This document shows, piece after piece, positions 40,701-55,200 of a stretch of DNA of 64,000 bases (the first letter of the stretch is position 1; every line of letters starts with the position of its first letter). The notes under the pieces were generated by a model, which did not search any database, had not been told where the DNA came from, and was given only the letters and a program-made list of their open reading frames with translations. A program made the translations under genes and the position numbers. The stretch lies in the NCBI GenBank assembly GCA_016785225.1, contig JAFBJZ010000888.1:5336501-5400500 (forward strand), given 5' to 3'. Source of the DNA: Psettodes erumei (lineage: Eukaryota; Chordata; Actinopteri; Pleuronectiformes; Psettodidae).

Positions 40701-43210
40701 ATGCCTCCTGCACAGAGGCCAAGGAGTGAGGTAAGGAGGAACGGAGGGACAGAAGTACGAGAGTCTGTCAGAAAGCACCAAGAGGTCGGAAAATTCAGCA
40801 AACTAAACAGAAACTTCTCAACAGCAGGCTGGCTGACTGGACTGGATTTTTGGAGGGCAGGGATGGGGTTAGATAGAGACGGACGGACTGACAGAATGAT
40901 AAAGACAGAGAAGAAAGTGACAAAAAAGAGCACATATGGTTGAAATGATTAAGGTCAGAGGTCTTAGGTTGGGCTGGGAACAATAAATTACCTGCTTACC
41001 ATCTGCCTTGACAAACCCTAAACAGATCACCAAGTTCTTCTTGTATCTGAGAAACGTAAGCGAGGGATATGTGTTTACAAGAAAGCAATGTTCCCACTAT
41101 TCTTCAGGTCTCCAAAGCTGAACACCAGAGGCATGTCTGTGTGTGATGAGACAGCTCTGCAGGGAGGTTTTTGCAGAGGAAAGGTGCCCAACTGAATTTC
41201 CACTGAAGAACAACCACAATGAGACATACTTTCCATTGCCATCAACAACAGATAGACACTGCCAATGCTGTAAATAGATGTTGTAAATAGTTTACAGAAC
41301 TTCACACAAAGACAAAGAGGCAGACATGATCACAAACACTTAGAAAGAAATACATCCATATGCATGGTTGGATGCACAGCACACGATGCACATAACTGTG
41401 TGCTTGATGTAAACACTGCCTGAGTGCACACGCACACGCACACGCACACACCTTCATTGCAAAAGTGTCTTTGGCAAAACAAAATCAGAGAACATTTTTC
41501 CCTTTACCTTTACAGTCTAAGATGCAGTATAACAGATGTCTGGCAATAATCCAGCAAATGATGTACTGGATTTCTCAGTTTCAAAAAATGACTGACAGAA
41601 TTATGAAGACCTGAAGATGAACTTCATCAAAATTTGGTTCAATCAACCTCATATTACAGTGACTTTAGTAAGTGACTCCACTTTTTGCACACCTATTGTT
41701 CTATTGTAATTGTTAATGGATAAAAGTACAACACTAAATGTATTTGTACAAGCACAACAATGACCGAAGCTTTTGAGTCTGCTGGAGGGGCTTCCACACA
41801 AGACTCTGTCTTTGAGTGGCCCGGCCAAAGCCCAGACTTAATCCCCACAAAACATCTGTGGAGAGACCTGAAGATGACAGTTCACAGATGCTTCCCATCC
41901 AGTCGGACAGATCTTGACAGTTCTTCTCTGTCAAGAAGAATTAGATTATTTGCCCAAATCCAGGGGTGCAAAGCTTACAGAGATTCACCCAAGAAGACCC
42001 AAAGCTGTTATAGGATAACTGAGTGTAGATTGATGGGCAAAAAATGCAAATGAGCATTTTGCACATCATTATGAAAGTGCTTCATTTGGACAGTTATTTT
42101 ATTGTCTTCTCTGTATAACAAAAAAGAAAACTGAAATGGTGTGTACACACAACATAGAACAATATATACTGTACATATCTGTGAGGTGTACATGTGCAGA
42201 GTCTCACATTGGCTTTAAAAGTCAAACATCCTGCTCACTTACTGAATATCAGAAACAGGATTGCTTTGATGTAGTGCCATAACTGTAAGCAATGTCAAAG
42301 GGAGATGAAGTCACCCCCCCCAAAAAGCATCAGTGTGCAGTTAGTTTTTGCTGACCACATAGTCACTTTTTTTTTATTACTGTAAGATCATAGAAATAAT
42401 TCATTAATTCCCTCATTCCACTTCCTGTTCTATACTGCACTCCCAAAAGGGATATCTGGGATTTTAAAAACCAACAACATTCCTGTCCCAAGCAGGTCAC
42501 CCAGTGTAATAATTGGTTTCTGAATATTTACCAGACACAACCGCTTCACTGACCCAGAGCCAAAGTTATGTCACAGCTGGTAATTCAACGCAAAGCTCAT
42601 AACCACTTAGTGAGACATTAATCTTTGACCTCACTAACATATGAACTGGGATTTCCCATCCAGTGTTGAATTTATTCCACAGCTAATAATTCAAGCCTGC
42701 AACATTCCCATAAAGAAAGAAACTCCTGAAGACTTGGATGAAATTTAACCTTTCAAAGCTCAGTCCAAGATTAACCATTTAGAACTTTATTTATGACACA
42801 GATGGTTATTCAAAGCCACAACTTCCCAACTCCTTAAGCATTTACTGGATGTCACAGGTTTGTCAATTCATCAAGTGATTTATGAGTTGATGTTGTAAAG
42901 GAGAGCAGGTCATATTAAACAAGGACTTGCATTTTGGCCACAAACAACTGGAACTGCAGTATAGCAGTCATGACCAGAACAGGCAAGAATCATAGCCAGG
43001 CAGGGTATTTATGAGAAATAGTCTTCCCTCACATTACTGTAAATTGGTATGTTACTGTAACCAGCACTGGCTGGCCCCATATGAAGATCATTAAATGTGA
43101 CGAGAGAGGGACTCTGACTTCCAGGAATAGACAGATCAGTCTCTAAATCTTTGTCAACACTTGAGCACACAAAAGCACAAAGGCTCTCAGAAACCCAGCC
43201 ACGTGTGCAG

Positions 43211-43248
<38 letters not shown>

Positions 43249-46200
43249 GCTCTCTGCTGTTCTGGTCTTCACCTTATTCTTTTTTCTCATACAAAGCCAC
43301 AAGCCCTGTTGAGCAAACACATGCACTGTACAATACAGTAACATCATATGTAAGCAATCAACATGCCTCAGATGAGCAAAACATGGGGGCAGATGTAGAG
43401 CAGGGAAAATTCCTAAATGCTTATGTTCAACACACAGCTGACCACTAAATACAGCTGATTTATGATATTCAAATTCTGCATCCTTCAAAACAAGTAACTT
43501 GAGTCACACATGTTTCAATTCTCAACATAAAAGTGATGTATCCTGTTTTTCCAAAAGGGAGAAGCATGTCCCATAATGTATGAAGACTATGTTTCCTATT
43601 CAGTGCAGCCACACTAAATTATAACTCAGAGTGAAAATTGAACTGCTAAACTGCTTTTCCTAGAATGCAAAAGTTTCTGAAGAGAACTTTCTACACTGTG
43701 TCTTTGTGGGGTTTTGACTTACATATTTGCCAGTGGAGGGTTCTCCGGGAGGTAGAGACCCAGGACTGAGGACAGGTGAGCTTGCTGGACTGCAGAGCTC
43801 AGGGAAGGGGTTGGGGATGGCCGGGAGAGATGATGTCCTCAGCTGCTGCTCCTCCTCCTGCAACCTCCTGAACAATGGAAACAGAACAAAGGAACAGTCG
43901 TACCATGGTGATGGGAGGGTGGCTTGATGAAATGAGCATGCATCAGCTTGTGTATACTAATTACTCAGGGGAAATTATTCACTACAACCTAAGGTCGTGC
44001 CCTGGAACGGCCTTTTAAAAAGTGAAACGGGAGAATTTTGAAATGAGACCTGCTGACACATGTGAAATACGTGCTGGAGAGAGAGTTAGAATTAATAAAG
44101 CATTGATGTACAGTATCCAGGCTCATGCCAGTTTCTGTCTGATCTACCCATAATGAACAGTCTCCCAGCAAGTGGAAATCACAGACACCCACAGCCTGCT
44201 AGCTAATTTTCTGCAATATTTATAAAGCATCAATATTGTATCAAGACATCACTTTAAAGCAGTTTTTAAATTAGGCACATAGAGTGTAAGCTTATGACCT
44301 GAATGAGGAATGATGATTTGACAGATGAACAAAAACTTTTCAGGAATCAATCTTTTTTTTTTTTTTTTTAATGGGCAGGTCAGTTTGTGAAATTCTAGCT
44401 CCATAGCTAGCTTAGACGATCAGTGCAGAGGACTCTTTCTCTGTCACACTCTCTCTCTGCAGAACCCAGTGAGTTCAAAAGGGAACGGGCCTTTTGATGT
44501 TGTCCCATCTGAGCTTGAGAACAGGGTTATCCAGAGGTCAGCCCTGAATAATAAGAACTTCAGGGCTTGTGTCTGTGTGTGCGCATTGCAGAGAGGGCGC
44601 TCATAAGACAGAATAGTCCATTACCTGATTATCCCTCCTCCTGTATCTGTCAAATACTCCAAAGGCAAATAAGAAGAGCTGACACTAGCTCTGCTTTGAA
44701 TCCATGTTTGTGTGTGTGGCATGTGTGCAACCATACTTGTGTTACTTTAGTGTCTATGTGTAAGCATGCATACCCACTTTTTAGTACATACCGCTATACC
44801 CTCAGGGGGGATATGGGTTACTACTGTTCAAATTGAGAGAGACATTTGCACTTGGTACTAAAAATAAATTAGATTTTTTACCTTTCTCCTGCTGCTGGTG
44901 TAGTTTGAGACAAAGAGGGAGTGACAAGGAGGAACGGGTCATTCAAGGGCTACATTGGGAGCAGGGAGGAAATGTTGTGCCCAATTATTGAGAGGGTTTG
45001 GTGGGATGAATGTACAGTGAGAGGCTTCTTTTAAAGTGTGGGAGAAAAAAGGGTTTGAGCTCTGGATGTGTGACTATGCACGTGAAAATGTATGAGGCTG
45101 GAAGGAGTTAGCTTACAGTTTAGTGCTACACTGTGGTTGCCTGAGTACATGTGACTGTATCACCAGTTGACTTGTAGACTTGTTCAGATACTACTGTAGA
45201 CTTACTGTATAAATCTATTCAATTGTATTTAGGATACCCAAATCTAAATGCTTGAGATGTGTTGTAAGTTTTGATACAGCATGCAGGCAGAAGGTATCAT
45301 TTCAACCTCCCTTTCTTTATCTAAGGGTGTGACCCAGGGGCCAGTCCTGGAACCAATCATATTTATTATATGATAATATAATAAGAAATCAACAGTTTCC
45401 CAAAATATTTTCATCGTAAATTTCCAAAACAAGCTGGCTACAGCTAGCTTTTAATACTGTACAACAACTATCCTTGGGAGCACCTCCATGTTTCCCTGTG
45501 CTGTGCAGCCAAAAACAGTGTGTTAATACAAGTTTGAGGGTTATCTTTCACAGTAGTCCAGACAGTTCCCTCTGGGTGTTCAGTTGCTGTTCATATTCAT
45601 CAATTAAGAATCTGTGGACACTGTGTCAACACTTACCTGACAGCAAGGATGTGCATAGGTTGTGACCGTCGGAGGCTAGTTTGGGGTGAGTCCGCAGAGG
45701 AGGAGGAGGAGGAGGGGGGTGGCTCCGGGGAAACGTGGCTTAGCACATGTGAGTGCTGACCCTGCCGGGGGTGGTTCAGCTGTGTGTGGTGATGATGGTG
45801 GTGGTGGTGGTGGTGGTGTTGTGAGGATGAGGTCTGTCCATTGTGCAGTAGTGGGGTGGACTCTGTCTGCTGACCACTGCAGGTGGAGTAGAGGCTCTCC
45901 AGCGAAGAGTTCATATCATTCACCAGGGCCTCAAGATCAACATCATCTTCTGGTAGAAACCAACAAAAAGAACACTTTACTAAATGAATATTAAGAAAGA
46001 AAAACACCAGAATCCCTCAACAAGGGAAAAGAACTGAAATGACTGAAGAATAATGTGGAGCAAAAAACACATTGGAAAGCTGGACAGAAATGCAGACCCT
46101 AAATGTAATGAAGCACAGTAAAAGAAAAGCTGCTTTGGTTGCAAATGGTTGAGGCAAACAAAAAAGAGGTAAAGTCCCTGGATATTGTTGGGACTTTCCC

Positions 46201-49200
46201 TTTTCTATTTCAGTTTCTCTATCATTTCACCGGGAATGGGTTTTGAACCCTTGACCTCACATTGCACCACCTTAATTCTAAGCAAGACTAAAAAGGAGAG
46301 AAAAAAAAATAATGGCATGCACAACAAACCAGAGCATATACACACACACGTAACCAGTTTTGCCAGTGCTCAATCAGGGACTCTATCCTTACTATAAACA
46401 CACACCACGTTGCCCCTTTGAGCTAAATCCCCAAGGATAGCAGGTATAGGCAGAACCCCATCCCATAACACTTTTCAGCTCAACTGGGGTTCACAGCAAA
46501 GGCATCACACTGTAAGCATCTGCTCTACATGCGTTGCATGTATCAAAGGTTCTGCTCTCAACAGTCCTTAAAAGCAGGACACAGAATTCTCTTCAGACCT
46601 ATCCCCAAAGCCTCTGTGAAAACCTCTGGGCACATTTGAATTCATGAAGTCAATTTTTTAGCTGACTCCGGGAGCATGTTTTATCAAAGTTTGAAGTGAG
46701 CTCAACTGAAGGGAAGCTCACATCTAATTGCTTCATGCTGTGAAAGGTTTATCATTTGGGCGCCTGCCTTCACTCTTTCTAAATTACAATCTGCAGTGGT
46801 GACTTTTCTTATGATTAATAATTCTTCATTATGAAAAAGAAAGACATTTCATGAAATCATCGTCAAATCTCCAGATCCCACAACTGTACTGTGGGACCAA
46901 GTAAACCACTAGGGGGAGGCAATCTCTAATTGTACAGGGCAAGGGCTCTCACGTTGATGGTGCTCATTTGAGGGAGCAAACAGATATTAGGACAGATAAT
47001 ACCTTGAAATGACATTAATTATAATGAAACTTGACAAAAGAAAATTTGTGGCTTTTGGCTTAGGATAGAGTCACACTGAAAGGGTTTAAAAACATCTGTT
47101 TAGACAAAATGTAAATGTATATTTTGATGTGAAATTTGATTGCAATAGATTTTAATATTCTGTTGCTAATCTGACAATTGATTCTATTAGGTGGGCTACA
47201 TCATTATATGTTGATATATAACTGCAACAGAGCAATATTTGTACTCGCACTTGCTTTCCTTTGTTAAGTCTCATTTTTACTGACTGAATGAAAAACAAGA
47301 GGTAGACCAACAATTTTTTTTTGCTCAACAGCATCTACAAAAATGATGATGAAATACAATTATGTTCCATTTTTAAAAACTTATTTTGATTATGTAGCCT
47401 TATATATGACAGCCCCATCATGTGAGGCAACTGCTTAGCTGAAAGATGACATTGGGTTTGATTTATGTAAAGTTTAAAACAAGCTACTTGGCCTAGCAAG
47501 GAATCACTCATCCTTGGAATTAAACCAGTTTGTTTTTCCTCCTCATTTTTTGTTCCCTCTGGAACAACAGGTTAACAAACTACTAAACATCGGCATCCCC
47601 GTGTGGAGGAGGATAGATGTGTCTCCAGCACAGATGGCTACAACTGCTGGCTGTAACTACTATGTTGTCTTTGAGGAACTTTTACTGAAAACGTGTCAGG
47701 TAGCTGTATTACAGGTGCCTGAGAATCACAGGTGGTTAATCTGGAGGTATTAATAGTGACAGGTAAGCTGTAGCAGCTATTTATAGATAGCCTGGGGAGC
47801 TAAAGAGCTACAGTATATGCTACAGGACAAAGGGTGCATCCAAGGCATACACAAGGCTCAGGACAGAACCAGACACCTATAAGACAAGAGAGTGACACAT
47901 GAACAGAATGTAGGAACAGTGATAAAAAAGGAAGGTTTTTATTTATATGAAAATTTTCTTCTTTTTTTAAAAGGAAGAAATAATCAAACATATGCTTAAC
48001 AACTGCTGTGAGGGTAAATCAGAAACTATGTCACAACTGAGCTAAATACCCTAAATGCCTTTTACCCTGAACACATTATCCATCAATCTCACTAGGTGAA
48101 AAATGTGCCCCCATGGTGGTGAGAGAAGATACATTTCTTCATAAATCTGACCCATCTTGGCTTTAGGCTGGGGGAATGGTAGAACTCTGCATACAAAGAA
48201 ACAAAACCCATATTTGTGTGTCACTGACAGTAATGCGACTGCAATCGTTTATGGACAATCAGGCAAACAAAGGTGTGCGTCATACACCTTGGTGTAAGGC
48301 AAAGAGACTGGTGACCCATACAGCCTGCAGGCAGACATGCACACGATGTAAACCCATGCCGATTTTGGAAAAGGGAGCTATAAACTATGACTGCAATTTC
48401 TTCAACACAGTGTATGGAAAAGAGACGTTATGTCAGACACTTGGGCTTGACAGGCACAAGAAACAGCATAAACAGCTTTACTTGTTCCTACAAAACACAA
48501 AGTGGTCTTTCCTGGTCAACATTACAGACATTAATAAGATCCTTTTAAACTAGAGGAGCGCAGGCAGCAGGGAGCAGATGCAGACAGAGCAGGTGACAAT
48601 GAGAATTTGCAGCGGTGATACAGCTGCATGATGGCACCAAGTATCTGTCAGAGGTCACTGAACTTTTACTCTACTGCTATGTGCCAAGAAAATGGTTTAC
48701 ACAAAAAAACAGAAACAGCCAGGAAAAGCTCAGCAGACAGCAAGAATTCATTTTAAAGCTGTACCCACCTAAAACAGGGCTCTCTGCTGAGTATCATAAA
48801 GGGTTAGAGGATAAAAAATTGGTATAAAAGGGTTTTAGCACCTCTGGAGCTTTATTGAAGATAAAAGCTACGGAAGTTAAATGCACTAATAATGTTGCAT
48901 AATAAATAGACATGAGCAGAAAAAAATGCATACCTCCATAATCAATCCTTCCTCTACACAAATCATTTCATTTTAAGATGTGTGATTACCCTGAATCCTT
49001 TCCTTTTATAGACTGTGGACTCATGGAGGTGGTTTCATGTTTATTTAATTCAGGAACTATACTAGGTCTGCAAATAACAATTACTTTCATGATTCACACT
49101 ATTTTCTGGATCAATTAAGTCTATAATTTTACCTGGAAACTGTACAGTGTGTTTTTTCACTGTAGGTTCTCTATTCATCATATTTCAGTCATGATTTACT

Positions 49201-52200
49201 ATGACTATAAATTCAATGAATGCATTAGCTCAGGTTTAACATGTAAGAATGAAATGCTTGTAATCAGTCATCTATCTACCCATCTGTTCTTTTTCTTCTT
49301 TTTTTTTAGATTTTTGGCTTAAACTCAGCTGTAGAAGTCAGAGCTGAATATAAAACCCTGATGGGTCAAAGGATAACACTGACATTATTGTTCTCATTTC
49401 CTCATTGTTACATTTCTCCCATGGCTTGAGTTCTCTTACTCCTCTTTTCCTCTGACATGTTAACCCCCCCCAACTACTAACCGGTTAAATTGGGGGTAAA
49501 AATAGCCCAAGCTTCCTCTATTGTCTGAGCCACGCTAAATAGAGTATTATCCAACTGTAAAACATGTTGTGTCCGGTAAGAATCTGCATAAAAGCTGTAT
49601 TGAATACTTGGATCATTAGCGAGCTAGACATGGCCAAAACAAGACCATTGTATTGATGGCAGATCCATATGGCTCCCCTTGAACCAAAAGTGTAGTCTGT
49701 GCATTTTTTATTAATTCATTCTTGTTAAAAACAAAAAGGGGGGGGGGGTAACCCTCCCTGAATAAAACAGGAATGCAAGGCGTATACATAATACAGTACA
49801 TCAATTGAACACACATGCATGCACGCACGCACACACACACACACAAAGAGGAGATACAAGGGGATAAACAGTCTCTGAATACAAGCCCAGCAGAGGGGTT
49901 TCCATTCAAAGGGATCAGTGGGAGTATAGACAGAACAGAGCAAGTCTAAACTGTAAAGCGTGGCTCTGCACTGGGGCGCACAATACCTCTGATGACAGCA
50001 CACACCCACAGAGGGCCAAGCCTCCTGGTAGGGAGGGAGTTTGGGAGGGTCAGAGGGAGACAGGAGGAGCGAGGGAAGGTGGGAGGGAAATCAGAGGTGA
50101 ACAGAAGGGAAAGGAGGGACAGAAACAGACTCTTATTTTGGGGAAAATATGGAAAGTGGAAAGGCTAAAAGAGAGAGTGGGTTCACACGGGGTGAGGACG
50201 ACAATGTGACAGGCATTTTACTTCACACAGTTTCATGAGAACCAAAACCATTACTTACAACAATTTAAATCTTCAAAAAAGCCTTGCCAGCGGTGTGGCT
50301 CTTGGGAGGGTAATATTGGTGAGTCAGACTTTGATCCACAGAGAAATATTGCAACAATCATTGGATGAATTGCCATTAAATTTTGTACAGATTTTCACAG
50401 TGCCCTTGGGACAACTCCAAATGACAAGGGTGTTCCCCTGACCTTCCCATTAGTGCCACCATGAGGCTGACATTTGCTGTTTTGAGCAAAATGTTTTGGC
50501 ATACACTAGTTGACTTGTCATGCAGACTAGCAGTTAGCATGCTGATGTCAGCATTCAATGCAAATCACGTGCAAATCTTGAGAATGAAATGAAAATCATT
50601 TAAGAGAAAATCAATTTATAGTGACAGGCATTTATGAAGGAATGACTGTTGGATTGCACTGAAAGAAAGAAGCATTGGTAAAACCATAAAAGAGACAAAA
50701 CTGTGTGTGTATATGGTGACAAACACTTTTGCCATCACAAATTAACACATTTATTTCACATCACCATCTAATCAGCACATACCCCACCCTTCCTTAACAC
50801 CCCATCCCCAGCTGAAGAGCCTCATTCTTTGCAGGAATGCAGACCCTTATTATTTATGAGTAAAGGGTGTGTTTTGTTGCATGCATGTGTGTCTACACAT
50901 GTATGCCCACGCATGTGTGCCCCTGGCATGTCACTCTCCCTTCACAAAGACATAACTGGAATAACTGGAGGTGGGAGCCTCACTTCCAGGCCTGAGACCA
51001 TGGCTAGTCATTCCCTCCAGGGCCACACTGTCAGATTACTGCACTGCATTGGTACCATTGATGGGATTTGTTGCCTAGCAGCTGCATGCCCATCTGAGAC
51101 ACCAAGGCACCCCCCACCAAAAACAAAGCGATGCAAAAATCATGATATCATGTTATCACCCCCACATATACAAACATAAAAAACTAACCTTTGCAGGGTC
51201 ACATTCTAATGATTTTATCTTGCACTTGCACTGTACATATCGTACAGTTTTTTGCACCACACTAAATTCATGACTGACACCTAAAATGTTCACTTATATC
51301 AAAATGAACATTCCCTTTCACCACCTTTTTGTTCTTTTTCTTTCTGTTTTCTCTACAAGGAGCAGAACAATGTCAAGACATCATGCTATCCCAGGAAAGT
51401 CCCAGAACTCAGGCCTAAATGATCAGAGGCTCTGCACTGCTGCTGCCTTCCTCAATCTGAATAATCCCAAAAAACTGTCTTATAAAAGGCATCCCTTTGT
51501 TCTTGGAGACTGTCTTCCTCACAGTTTACTGACAGATTTAAAGAAAATTATGTAGTATTTCACAAAAATCTTGACTAAAGGTCTACTTACTAGCTTTTCA
51601 ATCATATGTCATGGTATTCTTCCTTCCATCCTACAGAAACACTCAACTCAAATAAAGCAAACTTAATTCTATCAGATGACTAGACAACAAGAATTTGGAA
51701 TCATAACTATAGGACCCAGTATTTGCAATTCTTATGGTCCAAACATCACACTAGTCAGCATATTGCATTTATAAAACAGGTAGGAGTGCAAACTACCTTA
51801 GTCATATGCTACCTAAGTCTTGAATGAGGTATAAACACACAGAATTTAATTTTAAAGGTATCCATCATACCATCATATCATACCATAAAAGAGAAGGTCA
51901 TAGGAACAAAGGAAAAACATAAAGGAACTTGAAAGTACTGCAAGACACAGACCTTTGCCAAGGCTGAACATTTCCCCCAAATTTTAATTTCCCCCTAAAT
52001 GTCCCTTACGATGCGCATTTCTCAACTGATACATATACAGGAAGTATTGGCTCATGGAATATGGTAAATATTGCTATATTAATAATATAACATAGTAATA
52101 TTATTTCATTCAAATTATTTTCTTGACAGCATATGAATATTATCTTTTATCATCAGTTCAAAACTTTATGCATTTTGAGAGATCACTCAAAATGTGAAAT

Positions 52201-55200
52201 TTGCCCTTTGTCCCAATAGTGACTAATCTGGATACAGATCAGGATCACTCCCAAAATGTAATGGTTGCCAAGTTACACCAAGAGCCACCTCAGTAATTTT
52301 TTTTTTTTTTGCAGATATCTGTCCATTAGTGTTCAGACAGCCAAAGAAACAAACAGCAATTAAAATATAACCCTAACCTCCTTGGCAGAGGTAATAAAAA
52401 CATATTTCAGAAAATTCAAGTTGTTGTGGGCCTACAGACAGTGAACTTGGCTTTACTTTATGACTGATGTCACTCTAGCATGGAGCTGGGAGGAAAAAGA
52501 GATTAGACAGAATTTTAATAGCACAAGGCTGTGACATTGCATCTATGAGAAACTCACACAAACTACGTCTATGTATGTCATGCCTTGTTTCATTTTTCTA
52601 GTTATTTTAAGTAAGAAAGCATTTGGGTAAACCATATCACACCATGCGCATAGTACAATTTATAGATTACATTTCATAATATCGTGTGGTACCAACTTCC
52701 ATTTCTAAACCTCAAATACTGGCCTGCAAATGCCCGAATAAGCTGCTCAATACTATCTCATTACAAACATATGACATAATGGCACAAAATTGCACTGTTC
52801 CCTGCAACATTAATAGGTTTATGGCTGTTGTGGCTTTATAGCCAACACAGCCAGTAGCTAGTGGATGTATTAAATTCCTATAAGGATGAAAGAGTGGGTT
52901 CACTGGAAAACATGTTTAATAATGTCAGCGAGGATTATATGTTGCTAATAATACCAGAGGTACTGGGGATAAATACAAAATCTCTGCTCAACTCACACAG
53001 ACTTGGACAAGCACACGTAATATAGCTCGTGAGACGCATTTAAGTGGGAAAAATGCTTAAAAGCTGCAGCTTCCTGGTCACAGTTTGTCACATTTATCAT
53101 CACTTGATGAATTAAAAAAAGAGTGAGGAAGGAGAGGAGGAATCTGACCAAAATTTAAGTGTTACCAGTGCTCATCAGTCAGGTTCCCCGCCAGCTGGCA
53201 TAATCTCTTTTCAGAAAAAGCCATGGGCAAACATCCACAATGTCATTATATAGATAGTGTAAGCATAAGTGTCTCTCAGTTAAAGTCATCTTCATTTGTC
53301 TGCCTCTCCAGTCCTCCTGAGTTCCCTCCATCCTGCCTGATCCTGAAAAATGACAATGTAATTTATGCTCCATTTATTTCCCAGGCCACGGCCAAGCATT
53401 CTAGTTCACTCGTTGAGTCCTCGCAGACTCCCCGCCCTTACCTCCCATGCTGAGCCAATATTGTGCTTAAATCTCATGCTCCGATTGTCATGGATGAACC
53501 CTGCATGGCACAATCAGATAGACGGCGTAATTATAATGGCACCCTGCGTCCATGCAGATCACTCTTTGAACTGCTGAAATGTTTACAGCGGAAGAGACAC
53601 AAATATATATTATCTCTCTCGACCCACCCCTCCAGCCCTGTAACACACACACACACACCCCATTAGTACTAGTATCAAATTCCCAGGTAAGTTCTGTGGC
53701 CTTTTTGCATTCTCTTATGTATGAAAATAAATGCAGTGCAATGAGTGCACAGCGAGCTTATGTTACACCAAGTAAATGTAGGTAAGTCCCAGCAGTATCA
53801 AATATCGCACAACAAGTCCCACTGTGTATGTGATATCATATGTAATTTGATGTCATTGCACAAGCAAGTGCGCACTTCTGTGTCACACAACACCAGTGTA
53901 ACACAAGTGCAGCTGAGCAAACATGCACACTCACACACAATATCTGCTGGATGTTGAAAACCAACCTTGATGGTTAGGAGAACTCCGATTGGCTGATTGC
54001 TGGAAGCTTGGACCAATGAGATCAGCCTGTCTGTGATTGGAGGTCCGGTCTATATTGTCCTGCTGAGGGAGAGAGAAGTGAGACAAAAAAAAAAAAAAAA
54101 AAGAATTGAGAATTTTGTTATAGGAGGCAAACACAAAAAGACACATTATGTCATCATTGATTGCTGAAAAAAAATACTTCTTAAGTTACATAAAAAATAT
54201 TTTCAGTTAAAGAGAAAAAATTGCAGGCATCCAACAACACAGAGACAATCCACTAAACTGCATTATAGTGTAGTTATACCTACAACATGTTTTCAAACAG
54301 AAAAAAATATTATTTGTAAAGATAATGACCCTTCCTCTCACAATGAGTTGTCACAAAGCTGAGAGCAGTTTGTTGGATCCAACACAAACCAGCAAATAGC
54401 AAGTTCAGAAAGTTCTTAGTGTCTCCTGGAAATTTTCACAACAGGCATCAGCTTTACCAACATGTATTCAAAGATGTTGAAAAAACTAAAGACAGAAAGC
54501 AAGCCAATGGTAACTGGAGCAGTCAGAACAGCTGACAGTGTAACAACAGTATTTGCTGAAGCTCACATGTGAAGTGTATTCACAAACAGCCAAGGCTGGA
54601 TTTGGTTTTGTGATATGAAAAAAAGGCCAGAGAAGACAAAAGCCTAAACAGAAATGGTCAGTGGATCAGAAAACCAAAACATATTGGAATGCCACAATGG
54701 TACATGACATATGACAAAATCAAAAAAGCTGGGCTTAGATGACCTCTGCTCTTTGTGCACTGTTTGTACGCAAACACTGCTGTGCGTCAGACCACTTTAC
54801 AAGACACTTTAACCACAATGTCCTAGTTTGACCTTTTGTTACATGTTCTCAACACACTCCAGTCACACAGCTCAATAAGGAAAATCCCAAACAAAAAATG
54901 TCAATACGTTCGTATGGTTATAAACGTATTCGATTCCTTTCCAGAACTTGCAACTACTGAAGACGGCAATTCATCCATTGTTATCCACTGTATGTGTTTG
55001 TGTGTGTGCACAGAGCGGCATCCCGCGCAGTGCCTAACAGCAGGAGTGGGAACAGAACGTACTGGGACAGACTACTGTGCGCAGAAAAAACATTGCTACT
55101 GATTCTACGTCTCTTTTACACAGCAGAGCTCCTCTGATGCTGTAATAAAAGCTGCTGCGGTTGCTTGTTGTGACTCATTTAGAGCAGTGACAGACAATGC

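Larger units (their letters stand above)
26667..43722 (-). other. grb10: grb10 intron 4 (17 kb)
   Basis: The largest intron, between the proline-rich exon and the RA exon. It contains the candidate internal promoter and alternative first exon at about 28293-28500, several purine tracts and CA repeats, enhancer-like blocks near 32690, 33690 and 35240, and a Tc1 fragment at 41800-42045. I see no host exon of another gene in it. Confidence 0.7.
45950..53965 (-). other. grb10: grb10 intron 2 (8 kb)
   Basis: Holds a dispersed fish repeat at about 50235-50580, a MITE-like element at 51951-52392 and an enhancer-like block near 53230-53580. A G run of about 11 bases lies at 49739-49749 and a CA/GCAC repeat near 49818-49846. 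No other exon recognised. Confidence 0.75.

Noticed and set aside
43009..43488. 159-codon minus-strand frame with a Cys-Val run
   Set aside because: The middle is the translation of the (AC)n repeat; no domain.
46225..46270. GGGTTTTGAACCC resembling a tRNA B box, possible SINE head or tRNA
   Set aside because: No A box, cloverleaf or acceptor stem could be drawn around it.
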